The notes beneath the pieces were generated by a model. That model searched no databases and had not been told where the DNA came from. It saw nothing but the letters and a program-made list of their open reading frames with translations. A stretch of DNA of 64,000 nt from an uncultured Bacilli bacterium (GTDB lineage: Bacteria > Bacillota_I > Bacilli_A > RF39 > UBA660), in contig CAKOOR010000004.1 in NCBI GenBank assembly GCA_934098505.1, positions 54,458-118,457 of the forward strand, read 5' to 3'. Below, piece by piece: positions 1 through 8,098 of the stretch (position 1 is the stretch's first letter; each line of letters begins with the position of its first letter). A program made the position numbers and the translations under genes.

Positions 1-4
1 AAAA

Positions 5-499
5 ATGGGTGAAAATCTTGCTAATAGACATAGGGATATAATAGATTATTGCGAAGGAAAATTTTTAAATAATAGTGCTACTAATCCTAAAATAGAAATA
101 AGCAAAGAAGAATTTTGTAATTGGATAATCTTAATTGAAGTTGAAAATTCAAGTCTTCTAGAACAATATATAGATATAGGAATAAGTGAATTAGATTATG
201 ATGAAGCTTATAGAAAATATCAAAATTATATAGATAGAAAAGTATCATCCTATGAAAATTATACTAAAGTTTTTTCTCTTTATAATAGAAAATCCAAAGT
301 TAAAATGATGACCATAACAGATTTTGTTAAAGAAGAAAAGATTGCTTTATATAATATTTTTTTCAGTGAAAACATACAAACTGAAAGTGAAATAAATGAG
401 AAAAATAAACTCGATATATATATTTCTCAAATGCTTAGTTACGTCATTTTAAAGAAAAATAGTATAATTAGTAGAATAGAAAAGGAAGCTGCTTTATGA
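5..499 (+). CDS. Hypothetical partner of the downstream ATPase
   Basis: This 164-residue soluble, charged, helix-rich protein has no motif I recognise. Its last codons overlap the start of the SMC-like ATPase by four bases (ATGA), so the two are translationally coupled and probably work together. In ABC-three-component defence systems a small middle component precedes such an ATPase, which is why I suspect that role; the assignment is by context only. The ATG lies at the window edge with no visible ribosome binding site, so the real protein may start further upstream. Confidence 0.55.
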   Translation: MGENLANRHRDIIDYCEGKFLNNSATNPKIEISKEEFCNWIILIEVENSSLLEQYIDIGISELDYDEAYRKYQNYIDRKVSSYENYTKVFSLYNRKSKVKMMTITDFVKEEKIALYNIFFSENIQTESEINEKNKLDIYISQMLSYVILKKNSIISRIEKEAAL

Positions 500-1956
500 A
501 GATTTTAAGTTTAAAAGTAAAAGATAAAACCGATAAATCATATATTTACAAATTTGGTGATAAAAATATGATTTATAGTAAACAAAATTCTAAAGGTAAA
601 ACGACTCTTCTAAGATTTATATTATATGCTCTTGGATATCAAATACCAGCAACAGAAGGAATAGGCGATTTTGAAAACTTTGAATTTGAATTGAAAGTTT
701 TAAATTTAGAAAAGAAAATAGTTATTTATAGAAAAGCAAATAACGTTCAAATAGATTGTGATAAGACCATAAACAGTTATGTTTTACCAGCACAAGAAAA
801 CGAATTGCATTCTCTTATCTTTAACATAGATAATATAACTGTTTTAAACAACTTATTAGCAGTTTATTATATTGATCAAGAAAAAGGCTGGACTTTATTA
901 AATAGAGGTAAAATTATTGGTAATATTCGATTTAATATTGAAGAATTCATTGCCGGTATTTCTAATATTAATATAGATAGTTTAATTTTAGATAAGAAAG
1001 TAATAAATAACGAAATTAAAAAATATCGCTATTTCAAAAATGTATTAGATATAAACTCTGAGTATGAAGATGAAGATAATGATTTACCTAACTATGAAAC
1101 TCTTAATATGAATACGCTTATACAAGAGCAAAATGAATTAGAAGTAGAATTAAGATTTGTAAAGAATAAACGTAGAGAAGTTGAAGAAATAATAAAGACC
1201 AATAATGGCTTTTCAGATATGATAGAAAATTATGGCTTAATGATTAGTCACAATGGAGAAATATTTCAATTAACCAAAAAAGAATTAGTAGGATTTGATA
1301 AACACCAAAGCATTCTAAAACTTAAGTTAAATGATTATAAAATAGAAGAAGAAAAAATAAAAAAACAATTAGAAAAAGTGATATTAAATATCAATCAAAA
1401 AAATTCATTATTTGCAACACAAGATATATTAGAAGAAATGCAAAAATATATTGAAAAATTAGGTATTGCTGATATTAATCAATTAGATAAAATATTAAAG
1501 CAACTAAATAATAAAAGAAATTCAATTAACAATCAAATAAAGGAGAAATTAACTTTTAACAATCAACAACTTTATAATTTTTATGAAACAATTAATAAAT
1601 ATGCTAAGGAGTTGGGAATTGAAGAATATATTAAAAATAATGAACCACGTTTTGTCTTAACCAATAAATTAAAGGGATTAAGTGGTAGAGTGCTTGCTCA
1701 GATGTCGTATGTATTTAAATTGTCTTATATCAAAGCCGTTGAGGATAAATTTAATATCATTCTTCCTATAATTATCGATTCACCGCGTACTAGTGAATTA
1801 TCAGAAGAATCAACGGAAGCGATGATGAAGATTTTAAAGAGGGATTTTTCTCATCATCAAATAATAGTGGCATCGATTTATAAATGTAAAGCTATAAATT
1901 TTGATATTATAAATCTTGATAATGGTTTAATGTCCAATGACTTTAAAATTGAATAG
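496..1956 (+). CDS. SMC/ABC-like ATPase, probable defence-system component
   Basis: This 486-residue ATPase has an N-terminal P-loop at about residues 29-38 (KQNSKGKTT; the first Gly is Lys and NG is NS, so the Walker A is degenerate). A charged coiled-coil-like middle follows (about 200-370). The C-terminal lobe has an ABC-signature-like GLSGRVLAQ and a Walker B region ILPIIIDSPR, in which Asp-Ser-Pro replaces the usual Asp-Glu. The N-S-K-G-K-T plus IIDSP pattern is typical, as I know it, of the ATPases of ABC-three-component and related phage-defence operons. It is coupled to the upstream small gene and followed by a bidirectional terminator. ATPase fold is sure; the defence role is inferred. 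Confidence 0.75.
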   Translation: MKILSLKVKDKTDKSYIYKFGDKNMIYSKQNSKGKTTLLRFILYALGYQIPATEGIGDFENFEFELKVLNLEKKIVIYRKANNVQIDCDKTINSYVLPAQENELHSLIFNIDNITVLNNLLAVYYIDQEKGWTLLNRGKIIGNIRFNIEEFIAGISNINIDSLILDKKVINNEIKKYRYFKNVLDINSEYEDEDNDLPNYETLNMNTLIQEQNELEVELRFVKNKRREVEEIIKTNNGFSDMIENYGLMISHNGEIFQLTKKELVGFDKHQSILKLKLNDYKIEEEKIKKQLEKVILNINQKNSLFATQDILEEMQKYIEKLGIADINQLDKILKQLNNKRNSINNQIKEKLTFNNQQLYNFYETINKYAKELGIEEYIKNNEPRFVLTNKLKGLSGRVLAQMSYVFKLSYIKAVEDKFNIILPIIIDSPRTSELSEESTEAMMKILKRDFSHHQIIVASIYKCKAINFDIINLDNGLMSNDFKIE

Positions 1957-1969
1957 AAAAAATATTACA

Positions 1970-2012
1970 AAAAAATAACGCTTCAGTCTGATACGACTTT
2001 GCGTTATTTTTT
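1970..2012. terminator. Bidirectional intrinsic terminator
   Basis: The arms AAAAAATAACGC (1970-1981) and GCGTTATTTTTT (2001-2012) are perfectly complementary over 12 bp. The stem has A-rich and T-rich outer ends, so it works for both converging genes (ATPase on +, sugar transferase on -). The loop holds a further short AGTC/GACT pairing. Confidence 0.85.
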
Positions 2013-2678
2013 CTATTTTGCACCAGTTTTGAATACTACGGCTTTAATAGTTCTAAACACACACTTAATATCCAGAAGAATACTGCAATGCTTTACATAG
2101 TAATATTCAAGTTCTAATCTCTTTTCATAAGTAGTAGCAGATCTACCATTAGCAGCCCACCAACCAGTAATACCAGGTTTAACAGCCTCATAAATCTCAT
2201 GATTACCATTATGAGCATCAAGCTCACCTTCAACTAAAGGACGAGGTCCAATTAAGCTTAAATCACCTTTTAAAACATTAATAAACTGTGGTACTTCATC
2301 TAATGAAGTTTTTCTAAGAATTTTACCCATTTTCGTAATTCTAGGATCATTTTCAAACTTTTGATTTTCATCCCATTCTTTTTTATACTTAGGATCTTTT
2401 AATAATTCTTTTAATACTTCATCAGCATTAACTACCATACTTCTAAATTTATAAATATATATAAATTTACCATTTTTACCAATTCTTTTTTGTTTATAAA
2501 ATATAGTCTTAGTATCACCACTTAATAAGTAAGATATCTTTACTATAAGTGCTATAGGTAATAAGAATACGCATCCTATTAAAGAACAAATTATATCAAA
2601 TAATCTTTTAATTATAAAATATAATGTCTTTCTGATAGAAAAAGAACTAGTGCTTTCTAATGTTGCTTCACTATTCAT
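2013..2678 (-). CDS. Initiating sugar transferase (undecaprenyl-phosphate type)
   Basis: This is a bacterial sugar transferase (PF02397; WcaJ/CpsE/EpsL type) that moves a sugar-1-phosphate onto undecaprenyl phosphate at the membrane to start glycan repeat synthesis. It shows one membrane hairpin (about residues 30-55), then YKQKRIGKNGK, KFRSM, LRKTSLDEVPQF, and LSLIGPRPL near the C-terminal GITGWWAANGR. The start is taken at the ATG at 2678 because GGGAAGTG lies about 5 nt upstream; a longer TTG form starts at 2693. An extended -10 (TGATACAAT, read on the minus strand near 2723-2731) is a possible promoter. It stands alone and may feed the operon starting at 3890. Confidence 0.93.
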   Translation of the reverse strand: MNSEATLESTSSFSIRKTLYFIIKRLFDIICSLIGCVFLLPIALIVKISYLLSGDTKTIFYKQKRIGKNGKFIYIYKFRSMVVNADEVLKELLKDPKYKKEWDENQKFENDPRITKMGKILRKTSLDEVPQFINVLKGDLSLIGPRPLVEGELDAHNGNHEIYEAVKPGITGWWAANGRSATTYEKRLELEYYYVKHCSILLDIKCVFRTIKAVVFKTGAK

Positions 2679-2779
2679 AATAACACTTCCCAAACTACAA
2701 CTAATTAACTTAAAGCAAAGTTATTGTATCATATAAATTAATATTGTGGTATAGGTTTTTTATGGAAAATAAAAAATTT

Positions 2780-2808
2780 TTGACTTGAAATGCAGTTAAT
2801 ACTATAAT
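2780..2808 (+). promoter_or_regulatory. Sigma-A-type promoter of the DUF4365 gene
   Basis: TTGACT (2780-2785), a 17-nt spacer and TATAAT (2803-2808) form a near-consensus promoter. It is followed by a GGAGG site at 2854-2858 and the ATG at 2863. Confidence 0.85.
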
Positions 2809-2862
2809 AGTAGCAGTTTTTGTGGGGTTATTGTAAATAAAATATGGAATTATGGAGGATTT

Positions 2863-3330
2863 ATGGAAAAAAATGGTAAAGCAAAAAGTGATAGTCATAA
2901 TATTTCTAGAAGAGGAGTTAATCAATTTAAATTAATTGTTGATGAGAATGATGATACAATATTTAGAACTTTATCTGATACTGACTATGGAATAGATGGC
3001 ATTATAGAATTTTTTCAAAATGAAAATCCAACTGGTAAAATTTGTTATGTACAGATAAAGACAACAAGTAAAAAAATCGAAAAATTAAAAACTAAAAATG
3101 GAGTTTCTTGTCCAGGTATATCTGAATCAAATACTTACTATTGTAAACAGAATATTATACCTGTTATATTAATATACAATTCTTTGGAAGATAAAGGTTC
3201 TTTTTATTATCTTAGGTTAAATAGTAATATATTTCCAAATTCAACAATATATATTTCAAGTGATAATTATAGTAGGAATATTTTACCTATAATAGACATA
3301 ATTGAAAAACATTATAGTAAGTTTAAGTGA
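2863..3330 (+). CDS. DUF4365 domain protein (nuclease-fold-like)
   Basis: This 155-residue protein shows the DUF4365 pattern: an N-terminal basic SRRGVNQFK stretch, then TDYGIDGIIEF and ICYVQIKTTSKK. The spaced Asp, Glu and Gln-x-Lys residues resemble the D-(D/E)-Q-x-K core of restriction-endonuclease-like folds, so a nuclease or DNA-binding role is possible but not shown. It has its own strong promoter and GGAGG site and is monocistronic. Homologues are common in accessory and defence neighbourhoods. Confidence 0.8.
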   Translation: MEKNGKAKSDSHNISRRGVNQFKLIVDENDDTIFRTLSDTDYGIDGIIEFFQNENPTGKICYVQIKTTSKKIEKLKTKNGVSCPGISESNTYYCKQNIIPVILIYNSLEDKGSFYYLRLNSNIFPNSTIYISSDNYSRNILPIIDIIEKHYSKFK

Positions 3331-3362
3331 TTTAAGATAAAAGGTTATTATTTCTGTGTAAA

Positions 3363-3405
3363 TTAGTTATGAGTGTGATACAATTTAGTTATGAGTGTGA
3401 TACAA
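3363..3405 (+). repeat. Tandem 22-bp repeat containing duplicated extended -10 boxes
   Basis: Two identical copies of TTAGTTATGAGTGTGATACA (plus one A) lie at 3363-3383 and 3385-3405, period 22. Each carries TGATACAAT, an extended -10-like element. No open reading frame of note follows for about 170 nt. Beyond the repeat, 3406-3560 is AT-rich with only a short CACAT/ATGTG hairpin near 3414-3428. Confidence 0.8.
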
Positions 3406-3580
3406 TATAGTTACACATTTAATATGTGTTATAAGTTTGCTATTAACTATTAAAGTACCGTTACCTCTACTTAAATATTAATTTCCTAATGCAGAATTCT
3501 TAATAGATTTTATAATATTTGTTATTGAAATACTGTTATTAATACTAGAAATTTTAGACATGAGAAAGGAGATTGTTAAT

Positions 3581-3643
3581 ATGAAAGAAGAGTTTGATTT
3601 AAAAAAGGCAATTGTTGGTGGAAGTTTTGACGGTACCATGTAG
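3581..3643 (+). CDS. Possible 20-codon leader-type ORF
   Basis: ATG at 3581 follows a good AAAGGAG site (about 3566-3572) and opens a 20-codon frame ending in TAG at 3641 (MKEEFDLKKAIVGGSFDGTM). The last half lies inside a region of strong inverted repeats that leads into the tRNA-like sequence. It may be a real small ORF, or the broken start of a gene disrupted when the tRNA fragment was placed here. Not recognised. Confidence 0.3.
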   Translation: MKEEFDLKKAIVGGSFDGTM

Positions 3644-3649
3644 TTATAG

Positions 3650-3688
3650 AATTGCCTTTAGAAGGTTCGAATCCTTCTTCCGCCACCA
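3650..3688 (+). pseudogene. tRNA 3' fragment, possible integration scar
   Basis: The sequence GAAGG-TTCGAAT-CCTTC-TTCCGCC-ACCA (3661-3688) is a textbook T-arm plus 3' acceptor strand, discriminator A and encoded CCA. It most resembles a tRNA-Tyr-like 3' end, though the identity is uncertain. No normal D or anticodon arm precedes it, so it is not a complete tRNA. Bases 3617-3623 (GGTGGAA) could pair with the acceptor strand (one G-U), and 3604-3613 pairs perfectly with 3650-3659. Such fragments mark the far end of islands inserted into a tRNA gene; the island would then lie to the left. Confidence 0.65.
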
Positions 3689-3704
3689 TTTTGATTATTT
3701 AAGT

Positions 3705-3776
3705 AAACATTTCTTATAGAAACTATTTACTATATGTGGTAATATAGTAATGGTTATAAGAAATGTTTCTTTTTTT
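3705..3776 (+). terminator. Long two-part intrinsic terminator
   Basis: AAACATTTCTTATA (3705-3718) pairs perfectly with TATAAGAAATGTTT (3755-3768). An inner TTACTATAT/ATATAGTAA stem (3727-3735 / 3742-3750) adds a second helix, and a T-run at 3770-3776 follows. It would end any transcript carrying the tRNA-like sequence just upstream. Confidence 0.85.
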
Positions 3777-3797
3777 AACTAATTATTTATTTTTACT

Positions 3798-3825
3798 TTG
3801 ACTTTAAATAAATTATTAGTATAAT
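3798..3825 (+). promoter_or_regulatory. Promoter of the first polysaccharide operon
   Basis: TTGACT (3798-3803), a 16-nt spacer and TATAAT (3820-3825) lie 64 nt upstream of the first glycosyltransferase. No other good promoter or terminator is visible inside the operon up to 13 kb. Confidence 0.8.
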
Positions 3826-3889
3826 ATTAAAAGATTTAATTTATTAAGTTTATTGATTTATATGTTATGTAGTAAAGGAAGTAGATGTA

Positions 3890-4735
3890 ATGAAAAAAAT
3901 AGATATTATTTGTCCTCTTTATAATGCGGAAGAATATATAGAGGGATTACACAAGTCGTTTTTAATGCAGAAAAAAGTGAAAATAAATAAAATAAGATAT
4001 GTTTTAACTGAAAGTAAGGATATGACAGAGAAATATCTGATTGATAATGGTATATGGTACAGAAAAATAAAAAAGTCAGAATTTTCTCATAGTTTAAGCA
4101 GAGAAAAAGAAGCTTTGGAGAGTGACTCAGATATTCTTGTTTTTGTTACTCAAGATGTTGTTATAGATGATGAACTTTGGTTATACAATTTGGTTAAAGA
4201 TATTGGTGATAATGGCATTGTTGCTGCTTATTCAAGACAACTTACAAAGTATAATAATATTGAAAAGTATACTAGGGAATCAAATTATCCTGCGGTTTCT
4301 AAAGTTGTGTCAAAAGATGATATACCGAAATTAGGGTTAAAAGCGTTCTTTTTTTCTGATGCAAGTTCAGCCATTGATGCTAAAATTTTCAAAAAATTAA
4401 ATGGTTATGATGGCAAGGTGCTTCCAACAAACGAGGATATGTATATTGCCTATAAAATTATAAATAACGGATATAAGATAAAGTATTGCGCAGAATCCGT
4501 TGTTCACCATTCTCATAATTTTACTTTAAAGGAAGTTTATAAAAGATATAAATTAACTGGTGAATTTTTTAAACAGAACAGTTATTTGGATAATTATGGT
4601 ACTAATAAATCTGGTGGCGGTCTTGCTAAGTATATATTTAAGAAAGCTTTGCAAGAAAAGAATTTTAAAGTTCTTTTAAGATTTTTACCTGATATGAGTG
4701 TTAGATTTATTGGAATGAAAGTAGGAAAAATGTAA
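3890..4735 (+). CDS. GT2 glycosyltransferase, rhamnosyltransferase-like
   Basis: This 281-residue GT-A-fold transferase begins DIICPLYNAEEYIEGL. Around residue 85 it has VFVTQDVVIDD in place of a classical DxD, the arrangement seen in RfbN-like rhamnosyltransferases. It is presumed to add a sugar to the undecaprenyl-linked repeat on the cytoplasmic face. It is first in its operon, preceded by GGAAG about 10 nt from the ATG, and its stop overlaps the next start (TAATG). The exact sugar cannot be told. Confidence 0.85.
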   Translation: MKKIDIICPLYNAEEYIEGLHKSFLMQKKVKINKIRYVLTESKDMTEKYLIDNGIWYRKIKKSEFSHSLSREKEALESDSDILVFVTQDVVIDDELWLYNLVKDIGDNGIVAAYSRQLTKYNNIEKYTRESNYPAVSKVVSKDDIPKLGLKAFFFSDASSAIDAKIFKKLNGYDGKVLPTNEDMYIAYKIINNGYKIKYCAESVVHHSHNFTLKEVYKRYKLTGEFFKQNSYLDNYGTNKSGGGLAKYIFKKALQEKNFKVLLRFLPDMSVRFIGMKVGKM

Positions 4736-5850
4736 TGAATAAAATAAAAATATGTTATATAACTAATTCTTTTAAAAATTGTGGTCCTTGCAATGTTTTG
4801 ATGAGTATGATTACGGGGATAGATAAGAAAAAGTATGATGTTTCTTTATTGACTTTACTTGATGATAATGATTCGAATTATGTCTTGAAGATAAAAAAAT
4901 TTGGAATAAACGTAATTGAGTTTAAGTATAAAAAATCATTTAAAACAATGTTCAAAAAACTTGAAATAGTTAATCGAATAAATAATTATAATTTCGATAT
5001 AATTCATGTTCATGGTCATATAACCGCGATATTGACAGATAATGTTAAGGCAAAAAAAATCATCACTGTTCATAACAAATTGTATGAAGATTTTAAAGGA
5101 TTATATGGTCCAATAAAAGGATATATTATAAATATGATGTATATAAATGCAATGAAAAAATTTGATAGGGTTATTTCTTGCTCTAAAACTTCCTATAATG
5201 TTTGTAGCAAATATTTAAAAAATGTATCCTTTATACATAATGGAATGTGGTTTGAAAAAAAAGAAAAAAATTATAAAATTGAAATAAGAAAAAAAATAAG
5301 AAAAAAATTTGATATTCCTGATGATTCAATCGTGTATGTTTTTGCAGGCCGCTATAATAATGCAAAAAATGTACAGACAATGCTTAAATATTTTCAAAAT
5401 AGTTTAAAAGAAAACGAATATTTGATATCGCTTGGCGATGGCCCTATTTTTGAAGAATGTAAAGTATATAGTTCAAAAAAAATAATGCAACCTGGTTTTG
5501 TTGACAATGTTACTGATTATCTTATGGCTGGCGACATATATGTTTCATTTTCATACACTGAAGGTTTTCCTGTATCTATTATTGAGGCATTATATTGTGG
5601 AATGACTTTATTGTTGTCAAATATAGATTCACATATAGAAATAATGAAAATTGATAAAAGCTTTAATATAGGAAGTATATTTAAAAATGATGATTTTGAA
5701 TCATTTAAAATGAAAAAGGATGATGTAAATAAAATTTTGAAAAATGATTCCATTGCTTTTCAACAAAAATATTTATCTGATACTGTTATGATGAAAGAAT
5801 ATGAAAATGAATATTCTTGTATTCTTAAAAGTAAGGGCATGGGTAATTAA
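4735..5850 (+). CDS. GT4-type glycosyltransferase
   Basis: This 371-residue GT-B protein has an N-terminal lobe starting YITNSFKNCGPCNVLM with IIHVHGH near residue 90. The C-terminal lobe has FAGRYNNAKNVQ, GDGP and SYTEGFPVSIIEAL (about 268-281), the E-x7-E nucleotide-sugar signature of GT4/GT1 enzymes. Retaining transfer from a nucleotide sugar is expected. It is translationally coupled to the previous gene. Confidence 0.9.
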   Translation: MNKIKICYITNSFKNCGPCNVLMSMITGIDKKKYDVSLLTLLDDNDSNYVLKIKKFGINVIEFKYKKSFKTMFKKLEIVNRINNYNFDIIHVHGHITAILTDNVKAKKIITVHNKLYEDFKGLYGPIKGYIINMMYINAMKKFDRVISCSKTSYNVCSKYLKNVSFIHNGMWFEKKEKNYKIEIRKKIRKKFDIPDDSIVYVFAGRYNNAKNVQTMLKYFQNSLKENEYLISLGDGPIFEECKVYSSKKIMQPGFVDNVTDYLMAGDIYVSFSYTEGFPVSIIEALYCGMTLLLSNIDSHIEIMKIDKSFNIGSIFKNDDFESFKMKKDDVNKILKNDSIAFQQKYLSDTVMMKEYENEYSCILKSKGMGN

Positions 5851-5851
5851 A

Positions 5852-7012
5852 ATGCCATTAATAATGTTTATTTTAACTTTTATTTTTCCAATTCTTTCAA
5901 TTCCATTAAACTTTGTATTAACTATAATAAGCAAGAAGGATAAAAAGTATTTTATGATGAATAATGCAGTAGCTTTGGCCTTTTTTGCTTATAATTGGAT
6001 ACCTCCTAAAAATTATGATTTGTATGTTTGGCAGTTAAATTGTAGCATGTTAGCCAAACTGCCGTTTATAAGCGTAATAAAATATATTTTGACAAACGGA
6101 GAGCCATTAAATAATTTAATAAAGTATGTAATTGGATTGACTGGAAATTTTGGCTTATTACAATTTGCAATAATTTTAATATCGTATTTAATTATAAATA
6201 AAATTTTATTAAAGTATGAAGAAAAGTTTAACTTATCCAAATTTTCATTTTCTTTGATTTATTTATTTACTTTTTTAATATTAATGTACGTCAATTTTAT
6301 TAGTGGCCTCTTTTTCAATTTTGCTGCAATAATATTTACTTTAGGGGTTATTGAGTTTTATGATAATAAGTATAAGACAGGCATTTTTCTGATTGTGATT
6401 TCTGCTTTGTTACATTCAGGAATGTTTTTTCCAATATGCATATTTTTGATTTTGATATTGAATAAAAGTAAAGTATCGTTAAAGTCAATTATAATAGCAA
6501 TAATATTTGGTTTATCGTTGAGCTATATAATTCCATTTTTACTTTCAAATATTAACATATCTATTTTTAGTGAATTGTCTGTTATGTATAAAGGTTATTT
6601 TTTACAAAATACGTATAACTCATTAAATTCAGGAATAACATATTTTTTAAATCTGTTAAAGTTGTTACCTTTAGTGTTTATTTTAATGTTTGCTAAAAAT
6701 AAATATTCTAATAGTGAGGCTCTAGGAATATTAATTTTTGTGTCGTCGTTTTTAGTTTCTATCAAATCACCAATATTTACGAGGTATTTTTATATGAGCT
6801 GTTTGATGGTTTTGCCAAAATATGGAACTTATATTGATGATAAAACAGAGAAAAATAGAAGAAAGTCTTTGAATAAATGCTTTTTTATAATGTTATTGAT
6901 ACTAATTTGTTTAATTTCTGGGATGTACCAAATTAAATTATTGCTTAATATAGATTTTATTTCTATAATAAAAAATACAATTTTACGTCCATTGATTTAT
7001 ATTTTGATGTAA
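5852..7012 (+). CDS. EpsG/Wzy-like polysaccharide polymerase
   Basis: This 386-residue protein is almost wholly hydrophobic, with about ten membrane helices and a long outer loop. It matches the EpsG family (PNYDLYVWQLN region followed by alternating helices), which polymerises glycan repeats outside the membrane in Wzx/Wzy pathways. The ATG at 5852 is preferred over 5801 because it directly follows the previous stop, with AAGGGCATGGG just upstream. It would act with the flippase at 9168. Confidence 0.8.
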   Translation: MPLIMFILTFIFPILSIPLNFVLTIISKKDKKYFMMNNAVALAFFAYNWIPPKNYDLYVWQLNCSMLAKLPFISVIKYILTNGEPLNNLIKYVIGLTGNFGLLQFAIILISYLIINKILLKYEEKFNLSKFSFSLIYLFTFLILMYVNFISGLFFNFAAIIFTLGVIEFYDNKYKTGIFLIVISALLHSGMFFPICIFLILILNKSKVSLKSIIIAIIFGLSLSYIIPFLLSNINISIFSELSVMYKGYFLQNTYNSLNSGITYFLNLLKLLPLVFILMFAKNKYSNSEALGILIFVSSFLVSIKSPIFTRYFYMSCLMVLPKYGTYIDDKTEKNRRKSLNKCFFIMLLILICLISGMYQIKLLLNIDFISIIKNTILRPLIYILM

Positions 7013-7030
7013 ATTTTAATTAAAATAGAA

Positions 7031-7084
7031 AGGAATTAATTAGCCCTTTATGGTTATCTAATTGGCTAATTATATTGTTGAAAA
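7031..7084 (+). promoter_or_regulatory. Hairpin between a Shine-Dalgarno-like site and the start codon
   Basis: GAAAGGA (7028-7034) is followed by TAATTAGCC (7037-7045), which pairs perfectly with GGCTAATTA (7064-7072). The ATG comes at 7085. No U-run follows the stem, so it is not a terminator. No other ribosome site is visible near the ATG, so the hairpin may bring the distant site close or control access. A similar layout precedes fmt. Confidence 0.45.
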
Positions 7085-8059
7085 ATGAAAAAAAATTTAT
7101 TTTCTATAATTTTACCTGTTTATAATGCAGAAAAATATGTTGCAAATGCTATTAATTCAGTTATAAATCAAAATTATAAAAATTGGGAACTGATAATTGT
7201 TGACGATGGTTCAAATGATAATAGTTACGAAATAATAAAAGAATTTTTGAACGATAATAGGATTAATTATATTTATGAAAAAAATTCTGGAGTATCTTTT
7301 GCTAGAAACAATGCTTTAAAGCATGCTAATGGAGATTATGTTTTATTTATAGATTCAGATGATTATTTTTCAGTGAATTTATTGAGTGATATGAATAAAT
7401 TGTTGTCTGAAAAAAATGTCGATGTTGTAAAATTCGGATATTTTACCGAAAGAGGAATAATAAGAAAAAAATATAGATTTTCGTCTACTGTAAATCAGAT
7501 ACTTGAAGGTGAAGGTCTGAAAAGAGAAGTGAAAAACAATATACTTTCTTCTTATGATTTTAATTGTGTTTGGAATTCCGTAATAAAGAATGACATTGCT
7601 AAGTCCATTCAATTTGATAAAAAAATTATTAATGCTGAAGATTTATTATACTTTTATAAAGTCCTAAAAAAATCAAAATCAATTTTTATTACAGACGAAC
7701 CTTACTATCATTACATTTATAATTTCGATAGTGTTTCTCATACAAAAAATATTAAAAAAAACATAAAAAAATTTAGTGATTTAATATATGTTTACTCAAT
7801 CATCGATGATGATATTGGTAGTTTGTATCAGTGTAAAAATAGAATAATACAAAATTTAGAGGAATTAATGTTGTCAATTATTGATTATTCAGGATGTTAT
7901 GATGAGTTAATTAAGCTGTTAGATGATAATGGATTTTTTGATATTTGGCATAATAATAGTAAATATTTTTTTGACATAAATCTTCATGATATATATAAAC
8001 ATGCTAGATTTAAAAAAATAATTCAAAAAATAAAATCAAAGATTTTAAAAAAAATATAA
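7085..8059 (+). CDS. GT2 glycosyltransferase
   Basis: This 324-residue protein has the classic GT2 start FSIILPVYNAEKYV, the VDDGSNDNS nucleotide loop (about 38-46) and FIDSDDYF (DxD, about 89-96). The remaining half is variable and sets the acceptor. It is an inverting transferase of the polysaccharide operon; donor and linkage are unknown. An unusual hairpin leader precedes it. Confidence 0.92.
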   Translation: MKKNLFSIILPVYNAEKYVANAINSVINQNYKNWELIIVDDGSNDNSYEIIKEFLNDNRINYIYEKNSGVSFARNNALKHANGDYVLFIDSDDYFSVNLLSDMNKLLSEKNVDVVKFGYFTERGIIRKKYRFSSTVNQILEGEGLKREVKNNILSSYDFNCVWNSVIKNDIAKSIQFDKKIINAEDLLYFYKVLKKSKSIFITDEPYYHYIYNFDSVSHTKNIKKNIKKFSDLIYVYSIIDDDIGSLYQCKNRIIQNLEELMLSIIDYSGCYDELIKLLDDNGFFDIWHNNSKYFFDINLHDIYKHARFKKIIQKIKSKILKKI

Positions 8060-8098
8060 TCATATTTAAGTATAAAAAATTATTAGTGAGGAAAACAT

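Noticed and set aside
3617..3688. A tmRNA or complete tRNA gene
   Set aside because: GGTGGAA can pair with TTCCGCC and a TTTTGACGG stretch loosely recalls the tmRNA 5' end, but there is no D-arm, no anticodon arm and no tag domain. Only the 3' part fits a tRNA.
5801..5851. Extended N-terminus of the EpsG-like polymerase
   Set aside because: The extra 17 residues overlap the previous gene and lack a ribosome site; the ATG at 5852 directly after the stop fits better.
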